Assembly (NCBI GenBank): GCA_017889705.1
Contig: JAGGAB010000020.1
Location: 1 to 64,000, forward strand
DNA from: Bacillota bacterium
Lineage (GTDB): Bacteria > Bacillota > Negativicutes > Sporomusales > Sporomusaceae
Length of the DNA stretch: 64,000 nt
Reading direction: 5' to 3'
The position numbers and the translations under genes are program-made. Below are positions 1 to 7,873 of this stretch, in pieces; position 1 is the stretch's first letter; the number at the start of each line of letters is the position of its first letter. The notes below the pieces were generated by a model. The model did not search any database. It was not told the DNA's origin and saw nothing but the letters and a program-made list of their open reading frames with translations.

Positions 1-446
1 CCGATGACTTCATCCTTAAAGTGCATGCCTTTCTGATAAGTCGCATATGCAGCAACTCCGCCAGCAAGATATTGCTTAAACGATGCACCGCAAAAAAGCT
101 TATTAGTACTGTCTGAGTTATCAGATTCCATTTGCCGTTGGCCAACCATCAACGCGATATTGGGTAGCAATGGCGTAGTATTGAGACCCAAATCGGTATA
201 CGATGTCCCCGAGGATTGGAAATGGCTTATATAAGCACTGTATCCAAATCCAAGACCAACATTTCCATATATTTCATTATAGCCAGTTTTGCCCTGATCA
301 ATTCCACCGGTCGTCTTCTTGAGATTATAATAAGTGTATCCAAACTGGATATCGCCCATTCCCGCGTTTGGATCCGGCACCGCACACATTCCGATTGATG
401 ACATTGTAAAAACGAATATCAGGGTAAGAAATATTAACTTTTTCAT
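1..446 (-). CDS. Secreted, probably outer-membrane beta-barrel protein (3' end beyond left edge)
   Basis: The reading frame opens at an ATG at 446 after an AGGAGG-type ribosome site (about 454-459) and runs leftward off the window without a stop, giving 148 residues. The N-terminus (MKKLIFLTLIFVFTMSS...) is a clear signal peptide with likely cleavage after MCA. The mature part alternates Gly, Tyr and Thr in short strands (for example FGYTYYNL, LGFGYSAYIS), as expected for a small outer-membrane barrel. No family is recognised. It resembles in style, not in clear sequence, the secreted proteins at 2488 and 3706. It is divergent from the gene at 824. The C-terminus, where a terminal aromatic residue would support a barrel, is not in the window. 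Confidence 0.75.
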   Translation of the reverse strand, partial: MKKLIFLTLIFVFTMSSIGMCAVPDPNAGMGDIQFGYTYYNLKKTTGGIDQGKTGYNEIYGNVGLGFGYSAYISHFQSSGTSYTDLGLNTTPLLPNIALMVGQRQMESDNSDSTNKLFCGASFKQYLAGGVAAYATYQKGMHFKDEVI

Positions 447-568
447 TTAAACTCCTCCTAGTTACATTTTTTTTGAATGTTAATTAAGATAGACAATTAC
501 TATTGTTTTTTATTACTGATAAAAGATTAAAGTATATTTGTTGTAATAAACTTTAAATCAAAATAAAT

Positions 569-626
569 ATATATTCAAAAAACATGCCCTTTCTCTAAAG
601 AAAAAGGGCATGTTTTTTGAATATAT
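569..626. terminator. Perfect 24-bp inverted repeat in a divergent intergenic region
   Basis: Arms 569-592 and 603-626 are exact reverse complements around a 10-nt loop; the GC core (GCCC/GGGC) is flanked by A6 and T6 runs, so it reads as a bidirectional intrinsic terminator. The rest of 447-823 is AT-rich with no ORF; a TATGAT-like -10 lies near 734-740 ahead of the gene at 824. Both neighbours are transcribed away from this hairpin, so it has no obvious upstream gene to terminate. Confidence 0.7.
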
Positions 627-823
627 GAAGTCATTGCGAAAAGTTTTCGCTTTCAGATTTATATGATTAATTAAGTTGAACTTAAATAGAATTATTAAAT
701 TCACTTTTTAAGAAACCACAAATAATGGTATATTATGATACTATTTGTTGAAGTTATTGAAAATTATACAAAAAAAAGATTTTCATGGAAGAAATTGGGG
801 CAAAGGAGGAATAGTACACCTCT

Positions 824-1462
824 ATGTTAACTAAGGCAAAGATAATACTCAGTATGATTTGTGTGATTTTTTCTAGTGGTTTACTGGGTGTAGATTCTGC
901 AGTTTGTTTAGCAAATGGGAATACATATACGCTATATCCGGAAGAACTGTGGATAGAATTAGATGTTACTACAGAACAGAGAAAACAAATTGACGCGGTA
1001 ATTGGAGTGGCAGCTATAGCTGTCTTGAAAAATCACAAAATCATAAAAAATGAGAATACTAATATGATGGACATTTTAAAATATGAGAATCTTGTGAATG
1101 ACAGACGAATGAACGTAAATGAAAAGATCTCACAACTTTTAACAATAGACCAGCAAAGTATATTTGATAGCCAATTAAGAAAGCAAGAAGAAGCAAAGAA
1201 TCTAAATACACTAGCTCTATTAAATTTAGATCTAACAGAACAACAACAACCATTGGTACTTTACTCGTTAGTTGAATCTCAAAAACAGATTTGGTCTATT
1301 ATTTCAGATAAAAAACTTTCCTGGGAAGCAAGAAGAAAGAAATTAAAAAGTGTAAATGCAATTAATAAGTTGCGTAGTTTACTAACAGAAACACAAACAG
1401 TCAAATTAAAAGCGTGGTCAGATTTATTAAGCCGTTTTGATGGGCGGGATTTGTATGAGTAA
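824..1462 (+). CDS. Secreted helical protein with Spy/CpxP-like LTxxQ-type repeats
   Basis: 212 residues. The first 30 residues form a signal peptide (SMICVIFSSGLLGVDSAVCLA). The mature chain is almost wholly helical and charged, with three similar segments: LDVTTEQRKQID near 47, LDLTEQQQPLVL near 136 and LTETQTVKLKAW near 187. These resemble the LTxxQ motifs of periplasmic Spy/CpxP-type chaperones, which bind unfolded envelope proteins. The match is by motif only and the rest of the family fold is not verified. A strong AAGGAGGA site at 803-810 precedes the ATG with a rather long gap. It stands alone before the LpxA-like gene. An envelope-stress role is inference. Confidence 0.7.
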   Translation: MLTKAKIILSMICVIFSSGLLGVDSAVCLANGNTYTLYPEELWIELDVTTEQRKQIDAVIGVAAIAVLKNHKIIKNENTNMMDILKYENLVNDRRMNVNEKISQLLTIDQQSIFDSQLRKQEEAKNLNTLALLNLDLTEQQQPLVLYSLVESQKQIWSIISDKKLSWEARRKKLKSVNAINKLRSLLTETQTVKLKAWSDLLSRFDGRDLYE

Positions 1463-1570
1463 CTGACCATAAAGAATAATGTGTAAGTTACTCATAAGAA
1501 ATTCTCGTACAAAGTAATTACTGATGACAAAAAATAAGTTTCCTAAAATCACGAAATGAGGTATTTTTTT

Positions 1571-2383
1571 GTGGAAGCGACACTCACTTTTTCTAAAGAA
1601 TGTGAAACAGAGATGCTATTAACTGGTGTTACTTACGGTGAAAATGTTGAAATTGGACATGGTGCTGTCATCGGCAAGAACGTTATTATCGGGGCGGGTA
1701 CAAAAATTGGGGCATATGCAACTATCGATGGTTGGACAACAATAGGAAATAATTGCATTATTCACCCACATGTATCGATTGCTGCTGAGTCACACAAGAA
1801 CAAACATGATGTAAAAAGCTCTGTTATTATAGGCGACAATACACAGGTTCGTGAATTTGTTACTATTAATGGCTCAAGCGGTAGGGACCAAGAAACACGG
1901 ATTGGTTCACATTGTCTACTATCAGCATATAGTCATGTTGATCCCAATTGTAGTATTGGGAATCATGTAGTTATGTCGAATGCTGTACATCTTGCAGCAC
2001 ATGTGGAAGTTGAAGATAGAGCAGTTGTCGGGGGCCTAACCATGGTTCATGAATTTACAAGGATTGGGAGAAACGCTATGGTGGGTGGGGCTTCGAAAGT
2101 AATTCAAGACGTACCTCCCTTTATTATGGTTAATGGTAACCCGGCAAAAGCTTTTGGCATTAATACTATCGGTATGAGACGTATAGGTATAAGTGAAAAT
2201 ATACGGCGAACTTTAAAAAATGCTTATAAAATTCTATATCTATCAGGACTCTGTTATTCTCGTGCTTTAGAAGTAATGGAACAACAACTTGGTTTATGTG
2301 AAGAATTAGAATATTTTATGGCCTTTTTGCGCGGTAATAAAAGAGAAATTTGTAAAGTAGCACATAAAGCAAAGACAAGTTAA
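1571..2383 (+). CDS. LpxA-like acyltransferase, catalytic His replaced
   Basis: Left-handed beta-helix protein of hexapeptide repeats ([IV]-G-x-x) over roughly the first 180 residues, then the C-terminal helical domain typical of LpxA (KNAYKILYLSG aligns with the family's RNAYKLIYRSG). LpxA transfers a hydroxyacyl chain from acyl-ACP to UDP-GlcNAc, the first step of lipid A synthesis. Aligned with E. coli LpxA, the segment HIAHDC reads HVDPNC here, so the position of catalytic His125 is Pro; His99 aligns with Asn. His144 (AAHVEV) and His160 (MVHEF) equivalents remain. The family assignment is firm but standard activity is doubtful. Start: GTG at 1571 has TGAGG at 1557-1561 with 9 nt spacing, while ATG 1556 has no ribosome site; ATG 1613 is also possible. 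No other lipid A genes are nearby. Confidence 0.8.
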   Translation: MEATLTFSKECETEMLLTGVTYGENVEIGHGAVIGKNVIIGAGTKIGAYATIDGWTTIGNNCIIHPHVSIAAESHKNKHDVKSSVIIGDNTQVREFVTINGSSGRDQETRIGSHCLLSAYSHVDPNCSIGNHVVMSNAVHLAAHVEVEDRAVVGGLTMVHEFTRIGRNAMVGGASKVIQDVPPFIMVNGNPAKAFGINTIGMRRIGISENIRRTLKNAYKILYLSGLCYSRALEVMEQQLGLCEELEYFMAFLRGNKREICKVAHKAKTS

Positions 2384-2487
2384 AAATAAGCAAAGTGATA
2401 AAGAATAGTTTTCAAAGACGAAATTTCATGATTCAACTGGCATTAGCACAAAAATAATAAATTGCGTAAAGGTGAGTTGTTGTTAGG

Positions 2488-3072
2488 ATGAGAAAAATCT
2501 TTATGACATTTTTTATAATAATATTATTTTCTTCTGCTAGTTGCCTGGCTAGTCAAATAGTTGATGATTATTCTTCAGAAAAATTCTCAATTAATGTGAA
2601 TCTTGGTGCTCTGGATAGTGAGGGAACATCAGATCAACTAAAAGCCAGTTATATTATTGCAGCAGGGCTGGGAGCAGGCTTTACCGGACAATATATCTAT
2701 AATGATATTCAAACAAAAACTGCAGTAAATGGGAGTAACCGCATTAAATTAAAACAAATAAATTTACTTAAAAACGAATACAAAGGGATTTCATTTTTGA
2801 TAGGATCTTCCCAGACTGAACTTGTGGGCTATTCTTCAAGTAACAGCATCATTGCAGGACTTCAAGGTAGTGTAGCTATTGCGCCAAATACTCGTGCCTA
2901 TGCTTCAATGACTACTGGTAATAATGTTGTGGGCTATGAACTTGGTATTGGATATGACCTCACCTCGAATGCTGTACTTAAACTAAACTACAGTAATTAT
3001 AGATGTAAAGATTTAGCCGACGAGGATATCACTGTAAAAGTTCCTTATGGTGGAATCGTCTATCGGTTTTAG
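2488..3072 (+). CDS. Small secreted outer-membrane beta-barrel-like protein
   Basis: 194 residues with a signal peptide (MRKIFMTFFIIILFSSASCLA). The mature part is a series of amphipathic strands (GLGAGFTGQYIYND, LKLNYSNYR) and ends in ...GGIVYRF. A terminal Phe after alternating hydrophobic residues is the usual C-terminal signal of BAM-inserted barrels. About 170 mature residues suit an 8- to 10-strand barrel. No family is recognised. AAAGGTGAG at 2468-2476 precedes the ATG. It begins a same-strand run with the secreted proteins at 3114, 3706 and 4284, probably a cluster of surface proteins. Confidence 0.75.
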   Translation: MRKIFMTFFIIILFSSASCLASQIVDDYSSEKFSINVNLGALDSEGTSDQLKASYIIAAGLGAGFTGQYIYNDIQTKTAVNGSNRIKLKQINLLKNEYKGISFLIGSSQTELVGYSSSNSIIAGLQGSVAIAPNTRAYASMTTGNNVVGYELGIGYDLTSNAVLKLNYSNYRCKDLADEDITVKVPYGGIVYRF

Positions 3073-3113
3073 TAGTTTCTTTCACAGGATGATGGAATTA
3101 GGAGGGGAATTTA

Positions 3114-3662
3114 ATGAAACGTACTCGACGTTCCTTAATTCTTTGTCTCATACTGATGCTATATTTAATTATAACTGCAGATGCTAAGTCGTCATTACCA
3201 TATGGATTCAAGGGTTTAATCTGGGGACAAACCCTCGACGATTTCCAGGAAAATAAAACAATGAAGGACGTATCAACATCACTAGGAAATAAAGTATTAG
3301 GAAAAGACGAATCCGCATATAAACGATTAAATAATGATAATAAAATTGGCGGAGTAGATTTTGCCAATTTTATATATATCTTTTGGCATGGAAAATTTAG
3401 TGCTATAAGCGCATATACGCAAGGAAGTGATAAATTTACTCAAATAGTTGGTTCAACTCAAAAAAAATTTGGACGCCCAAATTACATTGAAGAAAATCAA
3501 TATTGTAAACGAATTGTCTGGACTAATTCCAAAGCTGAAACAGTAATTACAATGGCAGGAGATGATGATGTAGTTCATTTTTATATGAGATCACGCTCCA
3601 TTGAAAAGTTACAAAGCCGCTGGGAAAAAACAAACAAGCCAATTAATCATGTTGAATGGTAA
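3114..3662 (+). CDS. Secreted protein of unknown function
   Basis: 182 residues; signal peptide about 1-25 (SLILCLILMLYLIITADAKS) after GGAGGGG at 3101-3107. The mature chain opens with GFKGLIWGQTLDDF. This G-x-x-G-x-x-W-G opening is common in short periplasmic proteins of diderm anaerobes, where it is followed by a mixed alpha/beta domain; I know no function for it. Segments FIYIFWHGKFSAISAY and KKFGRPNY suit a two-layer sandwich. It lies 41 bp after the barrel gene at 2488 and shares its strand, so co-transcription is likely. Cytoplasmic enzyme motifs are absent. Confidence 0.7.
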   Translation: MKRTRRSLILCLILMLYLIITADAKSSLPYGFKGLIWGQTLDDFQENKTMKDVSTSLGNKVLGKDESAYKRLNNDNKIGGVDFANFIYIFWHGKFSAISAYTQGSDKFTQIVGSTQKKFGRPNYIEENQYCKRIVWTNSKAETVITMAGDDDVVHFYMRSRSIEKLQSRWEKTNKPINHVEW

Positions 3663-3705
3663 AATTCGCGAATTGATGCTTTTATTTTAAAACGGAGGGG
3701 TTTAT

Positions 3706-4203
3706 ATGAGAAAAATAATGCTTTTATTAAGTACATTACTATTTATTACTGTCGGCAACAGCTTCGCAGCTCCAAGCAACACCTTAGACCAACAGCAAAT
3801 AGCAATAGGGATCGTGGGTGGCAATGTTACTGATAATTACTATCTTGAACAGAAAGTTTCCAATAATATTACTATCGGAATTCAATATATTAATAGTGAT
3901 GTTGATTGTTATGGGCAACTAGATCTTGCAAGTGATACGGGAAAAGGTCCAAAATTGATTATTGGCAATAGAAATTTTGACGCTGGAGGATCAACAGTAT
4001 ATGTAGGTGCTGCTATAAATTCTCCAATGACAGAGGGCGTGGACGGTTATGTAGTTGGGCTTGCGGGAAAAGACCTTCAAGAACTACAAATGGGTATTAT
4101 CAATGAAATAAATGATTCTATATTCATAGATTTAAATTACCGAATAGTAAAGCATAATGGCACTGATCACGGTATTGGCGTCGGACTAGGCTGCCGTATC
4201 TAA
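3706..4203 (+). CDS. Small secreted beta-rich protein, probably outer membrane
   Basis: 165 residues; signal peptide 1-21 (MRKIMLLLSTLLFITVGNSFA) after a strong GGAGGGG site. The mature region alternates polar and hydrophobic residues in Gly-rich strands (NNITIGIQYINSD, VYVGAAINSP, GIGVGLGCRI), consistent with a small barrel, although the terminal residue is Ile rather than Phe/Tyr. Its N-terminus is similar in layout to the protein at 2488, so the two may be distant paralogues. No family recognised. It lies 43 bp downstream of the gene at 3114. Confidence 0.7.
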   Translation: MRKIMLLLSTLLFITVGNSFAAPSNTLDQQQIAIGIVGGNVTDNYYLEQKVSNNITIGIQYINSDVDCYGQLDLASDTGKGPKLIIGNRNFDAGGSTVYVGAAINSPMTEGVDGYVVGLAGKDLQELQMGIINEINDSIFIDLNYRIVKHNGTDHGIGVGLGCRI

Positions 4204-4283
4204 AACTAATTTTGTCTGTATTTCTTCAAAGTATAAAATAGAGTTAAATGGAATTAGTTCTAATCATAAGGAAGGATGGAGTT

Positions 4284-4837
4284 ATGAAAAAAAAACCATC
4301 GTATTAATTTTAATGCTATTATTATTTCTTGTAACATCAGAAACGGTTGCGGCTAATATTAAAAGTTACGAAGACTACACTGGTAAAAGAACATATTCAA
4401 TTACCTATACCAAATCATCTAGCATTTTTAGTTTCAATAATCATTATAAAATTACTACAATATTTAATTCGATTTATGAAAAAGATAGCATATTAGCCGT
4501 AAAAAAAATTACTTTAAAATACTATTCGGATCAAAATGATATCATACTAATTCGACCTACAATAAATTTTATTATTGATGACAAACTTTGGCGAGTATCA
4601 TCGACAGCCAACTGTACTATCAATAGCGATGGGGTTATCCAATTTAGTTGGGCTATTCCTGATGATGTGGTCAATTCTTTCATGGAGACAGAAAAAGCTA
4701 TTTTAGTAAGGTTTTTTTATAATACACCCGAGGGTGACCGTTTTAGAGATTATACTATACCCTATAAAACTATAGAATTGGTACAATCTATGTATTTGCA
4801 AAAAATAGAGCCGGTGAATTCTGTATTAACAGAATAA
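4284..4837 (+). CDS. Secreted protein with an apparent -1 nt frameshift in an A9 run
   Basis: The best start is ATG 4284 with AAGGAAGGA at 4268-4276, but after ATG and nine A residues (4287-4295) this frame stops within eight codons. With one more A the frame becomes MKKKTIVLILMLLLFLVTSE..., a perfect signal peptide that continues into the long open frame ending at 4837. Without that shift the open frame has its first ATG at 4313, giving 174 residues that lack the n-region. The mature protein (SYEDYTGKRTYSITYTKSS...) is beta-rich and unrecognised. Possible explanations are a sequencing or assembly slip, transcriptional slippage, phase variation or real inactivation. It ends the secreted-protein cluster that begins at 2488. 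Confidence 0.7.
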
Positions 4838-4958
4838 TGGATATCAAATTTAGACGTTTTCATATTATATTTATCGCAGCAAAATATTAATAAATTATTA
4901 TAGGGGAATTGGTTCGATAGATATTTTTTACAACACAATATTATGAAAGGTAAATAAT

Positions 4959-5087
4959 TTGAATTTTCGATGCTTTGGTAACAATGAAGGGCATCATGTC
5001 AGTATTATTGATGTAAAAAATTTACATGGAAGTATAATTTTAACACGGATGTATAAAGATGTATCTAGGGGGAAGGTTTGCCTATGA
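4959..5087 (+). CDS. Possible 42-residue leader ORF overlapping the response regulator by ATGA
   Basis: TTG start with GAAAGG about 8 nt upstream (4945-4950). The frame runs 42 codons and its TGA (5085-5087) overlaps the ATG (5084) of the next gene as ATGA, the geometry of translational coupling. The peptide has no recognised features. An open frame this short can occur by chance in AT-rich DNA, so this is only a candidate. Confidence 0.25.
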   Translation: MNFRCFGNNEGHHVSIIDVKNLHGSIILTRMYKDVSRGKVCL

Positions 5088-5746
5088 AAATATTACTAAT
5101 TGAAGACAACCTTAAACTTATTGATTCTTTGTCACATCTGTTGGAGAAAACTGGTTATATAGTAAATACTGCTACAGATGGTAAAACAGGAGCCGAAGTG
5201 GCGGCTATGGAAATTTACGACGTGATTATACTTGATCGCATGTTACCTAAACGGGATGGCCTTTCCATACTAAAGGAACTCCGCGAACAAGGGATTGATA
5301 CTCCAGTTTTATTTCTAACGGCGAGGGATGACCCTAATGAGAGAGCGGAAGGTTTGAATGCTGGTGCCGATGATTATTTGATAAAACCATTCGCTATAAA
5401 GGAACTATTAGCAAGATTGCGAGTTCTTATACGAGGAAAAAACATAGGCCAATTTGACCCTTTAATTAAAGCGGCTGGACTAATCTTAGATCCTTTTCAC
5501 AAGCAAGTGATTAAAGGTAAAGAAAAAATTGACCTGACTACAAAAGAATTCTTGCTTTTAGAATTGTTAATGCTCAATTGCGGCCAAGTAGTAACAAGAG
5601 AATGCATTATGGGGAAAGTTTGGGGCTATAATTCAGACAGCGGTTTTGCAAGTATTGACATATATGTTCACTTCTTGCGCAAAAAAATAAACATCTCGAG
5701 TATCAAGACTGTGCGCGGCGTAGGTTATTATTTGCAAGCGGGTTAG
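5084..5746 (+). CDS. OmpR/PhoB-family response regulator (orphan)
   Basis: 220 residues from ATG 5084, preceded by GGGGGAAGG. Receiver domain at 1-118: acidic pair E7/D8, phosphoacceptor D51 (IILDRMLP), T79 and K101 (LIKPF). The C-terminal winged helix (about 125-220) ends with the typical KTVRGVGYYL. It therefore has all residues needed for phosphorylation and DNA binding. No sensor kinase gene lies beside it: the next gene is on the other strand and the genes before it encode secreted proteins. Its partner must be encoded elsewhere, and its target may be the adjacent surface-protein cluster (inference). Confidence 0.93.
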   Translation: MKILLIEDNLKLIDSLSHLLEKTGYIVNTATDGKTGAEVAAMEIYDVIILDRMLPKRDGLSILKELREQGIDTPVLFLTARDDPNERAEGLNAGADDYLIKPFAIKELLARLRVLIRGKNIGQFDPLIKAAGLILDPFHKQVIKGKEKIDLTTKEFLLLELLMLNCGQVVTRECIMGKVWGYNSDSGFASIDIYVHFLRKKINISSIKTVRGVGYYLQAG

Positions 5747-5788
5747 CCGCATTCTATTAGATATGTTTAGTAGCCCCGAAATGAAGTG

Positions 5789-5846
5789 AATTTAAGAGTG
5801 CGCAAGGCCTGATAATGATATTAGGCTTTGCGCACTCTCTTAAATT
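5789..5846. terminator. Bidirectional terminator between convergent genes
   Basis: Long imperfect inverted repeat: AATTTAAGAGTGCGCAAGGC (5789-5808) pairs with the region 5823-5846 around an AT-rich loop. It lies between the stop of the response regulator (+) and the stop of the flagellin-protease (-). Confidence 0.8.
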
Positions 5847-5865
5847 TGCTGATATGTTAGGGAGA

Positions 5866-7497
5866 TTAATTAGCTGCGAGTAAATGTAAGACGTTTATGG
5901 GATCTTGTTTGCTGAATAACGCAAGAATCTGAGTACTTTTAGTACTGTCGTTTTGGATGGTTACGGATATAGTTTTGACCATTGTATTTTGCAATGTACC
6001 AAGTAGAGTATTGAGATAAATTTGTCCTTTTTCAATATAGGACATGGCGTTGTCTAAGGATGCGACTGCTTTATCAGGTGCGTTTACTAAATCTACATTA
6101 TTTAGGCCCAAGACTTTGCTATCGATTTTAAACTGTGTATAACTCAATGTACCTTGGGTGCTTGTTAATGGAATTGATTGGATTTGGCTATCTTGGGTTG
6201 GCCAAATTACCGTAAAATGTTTTAGCGGTTTTTCATTTGGATAATAAATATCTGGAACCACAGATTTTGCTGTTCGTGCGGGTCCGCCGTCTACATTTGA
6301 TCCGCCAATTCCTCCGGTATCTCCGCCTAGTAGTGTTTTGGTAAGTTCGCAAGACTGGTCAAGTTGATGGATAAAGGAAGCGCCATTAGTAACAAAATCA
6401 TTAACGAATGCTTGGGTATCAGCGTAATTTGAGACATGGCTCAAGGCTTGGTCGAGATCTTCTGTTGGGTTGTTTTTTAAATCGTTTAGTAAATCTTTTA
6501 TTCCGCCACTATGACCAGCGGCTTGAATCTGTTCATGCAAGTAACGTACAGCCATTGCTGAACTCGAATATTGGATACTATTTCCAACCCAGGTATCATT
6601 GGTTCCATCACCTATGGCGTTTTGAATTGCCGTTGCTCCTTCTATGCCTCCACCATTGCGTGCCAGGTCGGTAGCAACCCTTTCATTGGCTCCATGAATG
6701 AATTCAGCCGTTCCTTCTTTGAACCAGTTAGGCAAACTGGCAAAATTCATAGTGCGCCCCATAATCACATGTACCATTTCATGAGCGATAACGCGGTCAT
6801 CATAGTAGGGATATTTTCCACCATCTGGTAAGTTGGCCGGAAGTGCGGTATCGACAGCAATACGCAGGATTTGATTGGTTGCTTTTCCATCAGCTCCATA
6901 GTTATACTGGATAGCAGCCAAATACGGTTGCGGTGTTTCATCTAATACTATCTTTAAATTTGCTCCGTCGGCGCTTAATCCATAGCGATCTAATACTAAT
7001 TTTTCAGCCTCTTCTAACCAATCGCTTTTTAAACAATGTATAATCTTTTGGTCATTTATACTTAATTCGTTAGAATCTACAAATAGATTGGTATCTTGAT
7101 ACTGGGTAGAATGGCTGATATCGTCAATTGTTTGCGAAATTACAGTTAATTTGTTTTGGAGAATTTGTCTGGCATCAGCACTTTCGGTTTGCGCTGCCTG
7201 CAGGGCTAATGCTTTGCCGTACTGCAGTAATGAATGAATTTCATCTAAGGAGTCATTAGCGGTTTTTACTAGCAACATATCATTAGGTTGGCAACTTGTA
7301 GGCGAAGTTAGCTTCTGGTTTTGTTGAATTGCGCGTTCGGATAGACTTATAGTAATAGCGTTGTCATCTAGGGAAGCGGTATTGCTTGAAATGCTTTCCG
7401 AGTGCGGATCAGTAGTTGCTGTTTGTGTTTTGATTTTGCTGATTTCATTATCTTGTGAAGTTGTAAAACCCGTGGCTGAGCTTGAAGACCAAATCAT
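5866..7497 (-). CDS. Flagellin with inserted zinc metallopeptidase (flagellinolysin type)
   Basis: 543 residues. Residues about 45-140 match the flagellin N-terminal D0/D1 region (TANDSLDEIHSLLQ...; DDISHSTQYQDTNLF). Residues 469-543 match the flagellin C-terminal domain (IEKGQIYLNTLLGTLQNTM). Between them lies a gluzincin peptidase: H239-E240-M-V-H243, then WFKEGTAEF, where E261 is the expected third zinc ligand as in collagenase-type (M9-like) enzymes. This is the architecture of flagellinolysins, flagellins that give filaments proteolytic activity. Unusually, the conserved flagellin start (MxINxN) is absent and the first 45 residues are Ser/Thr-rich. No flagellar genes are nearby. Start: ATG 7497 has AAAGGAG 8 nt upstream; a longer frame to 7545 lacks this. 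Product secretion through the flagellar exporter is inference. Confidence 0.85.
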   Translation of the reverse strand: MIWSSSSATGFTTSQDNEISKIKTQTATTDPHSESISSNTASLDDNAITISLSERAIQQNQKLTSPTSCQPNDMLLVKTANDSLDEIHSLLQYGKALALQAAQTESADARQILQNKLTVISQTIDDISHSTQYQDTNLFVDSNELSINDQKIIHCLKSDWLEEAEKLVLDRYGLSADGANLKIVLDETPQPYLAAIQYNYGADGKATNQILRIAVDTALPANLPDGGKYPYYDDRVIAHEMVHVIMGRTMNFASLPNWFKEGTAEFIHGANERVATDLARNGGGIEGATAIQNAIGDGTNDTWVGNSIQYSSSAMAVRYLHEQIQAAGHSGGIKDLLNDLKNNPTEDLDQALSHVSNYADTQAFVNDFVTNGASFIHQLDQSCELTKTLLGGDTGGIGGSNVDGGPARTAKSVVPDIYYPNEKPLKHFTVIWPTQDSQIQSIPLTSTQGTLSYTQFKIDSKVLGLNNVDLVNAPDKAVASLDNAMSYIEKGQIYLNTLLGTLQNTMVKTISVTIQNDSTKSTQILALFSKQDPINVLHLLAAN

Positions 7498-7599
7498 GAT
7501 TTTCACTCCTTTGCGCATTTTGCTAAATTTATACATCACAATCATACAAATATATTGTTTAAAGTACCTTAAAATTCAAGATTTCTATGAACATGAAAA

Positions 7600-7676
7600 G
7601 CCGCATCCCGAAGGACGCGGCTGGTAACTGAAAGAGTAGCGATAGGAGCAAACTATCGTTACCATACTTAGTTTGC
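7600..7676 (-). promoter_or_regulatory. Structured leader with intrinsic terminator upstream of the flagellin-protease gene
   Basis: On the minus strand, in order: an 8-bp hairpin (GCAAACTA/TAGTTTGC, 7676-7648), a competing hairpin (GGTAACGATAG paired with CTATC...GTTACC, 7663-7623), then a 9-bp GC stem with a UUCG tetraloop (7621-7600) followed by TTTT. The first two hairpins share bases and exclude each other. The upstream gene is divergent, so this terminator has no other gene to serve; it looks like an attenuator or a small RNA terminator. It does not match a riboswitch class I know. Flanking 7677-7873 shows no further gene. Confidence 0.6.
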
Positions 7677-7873
7677 ATCATATTTTTTGGAATTACCTTA
7701 AAAAATAAGGCGTTATAGTAAATAAAATTATTTCCCAATGATTGTAATGAAAATCAGTGGGGAAATTATCCTTTATTTATAATTTTTAAGATTGCTCTAA
7801 AGTTTTACATGTATTATTACAGTGATAATTAACGAAAGCATATTTTATGCTTAGATTAGGAGTGGTACTAAAC

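Noticed and set aside
7600..7676. c-di-GMP riboswitch for the flagellin-protease
   Set aside because: The conserved GCAAACC/GGGACGCAAAGCC core of class I, and a plausible class II core, could not be found on either strand.
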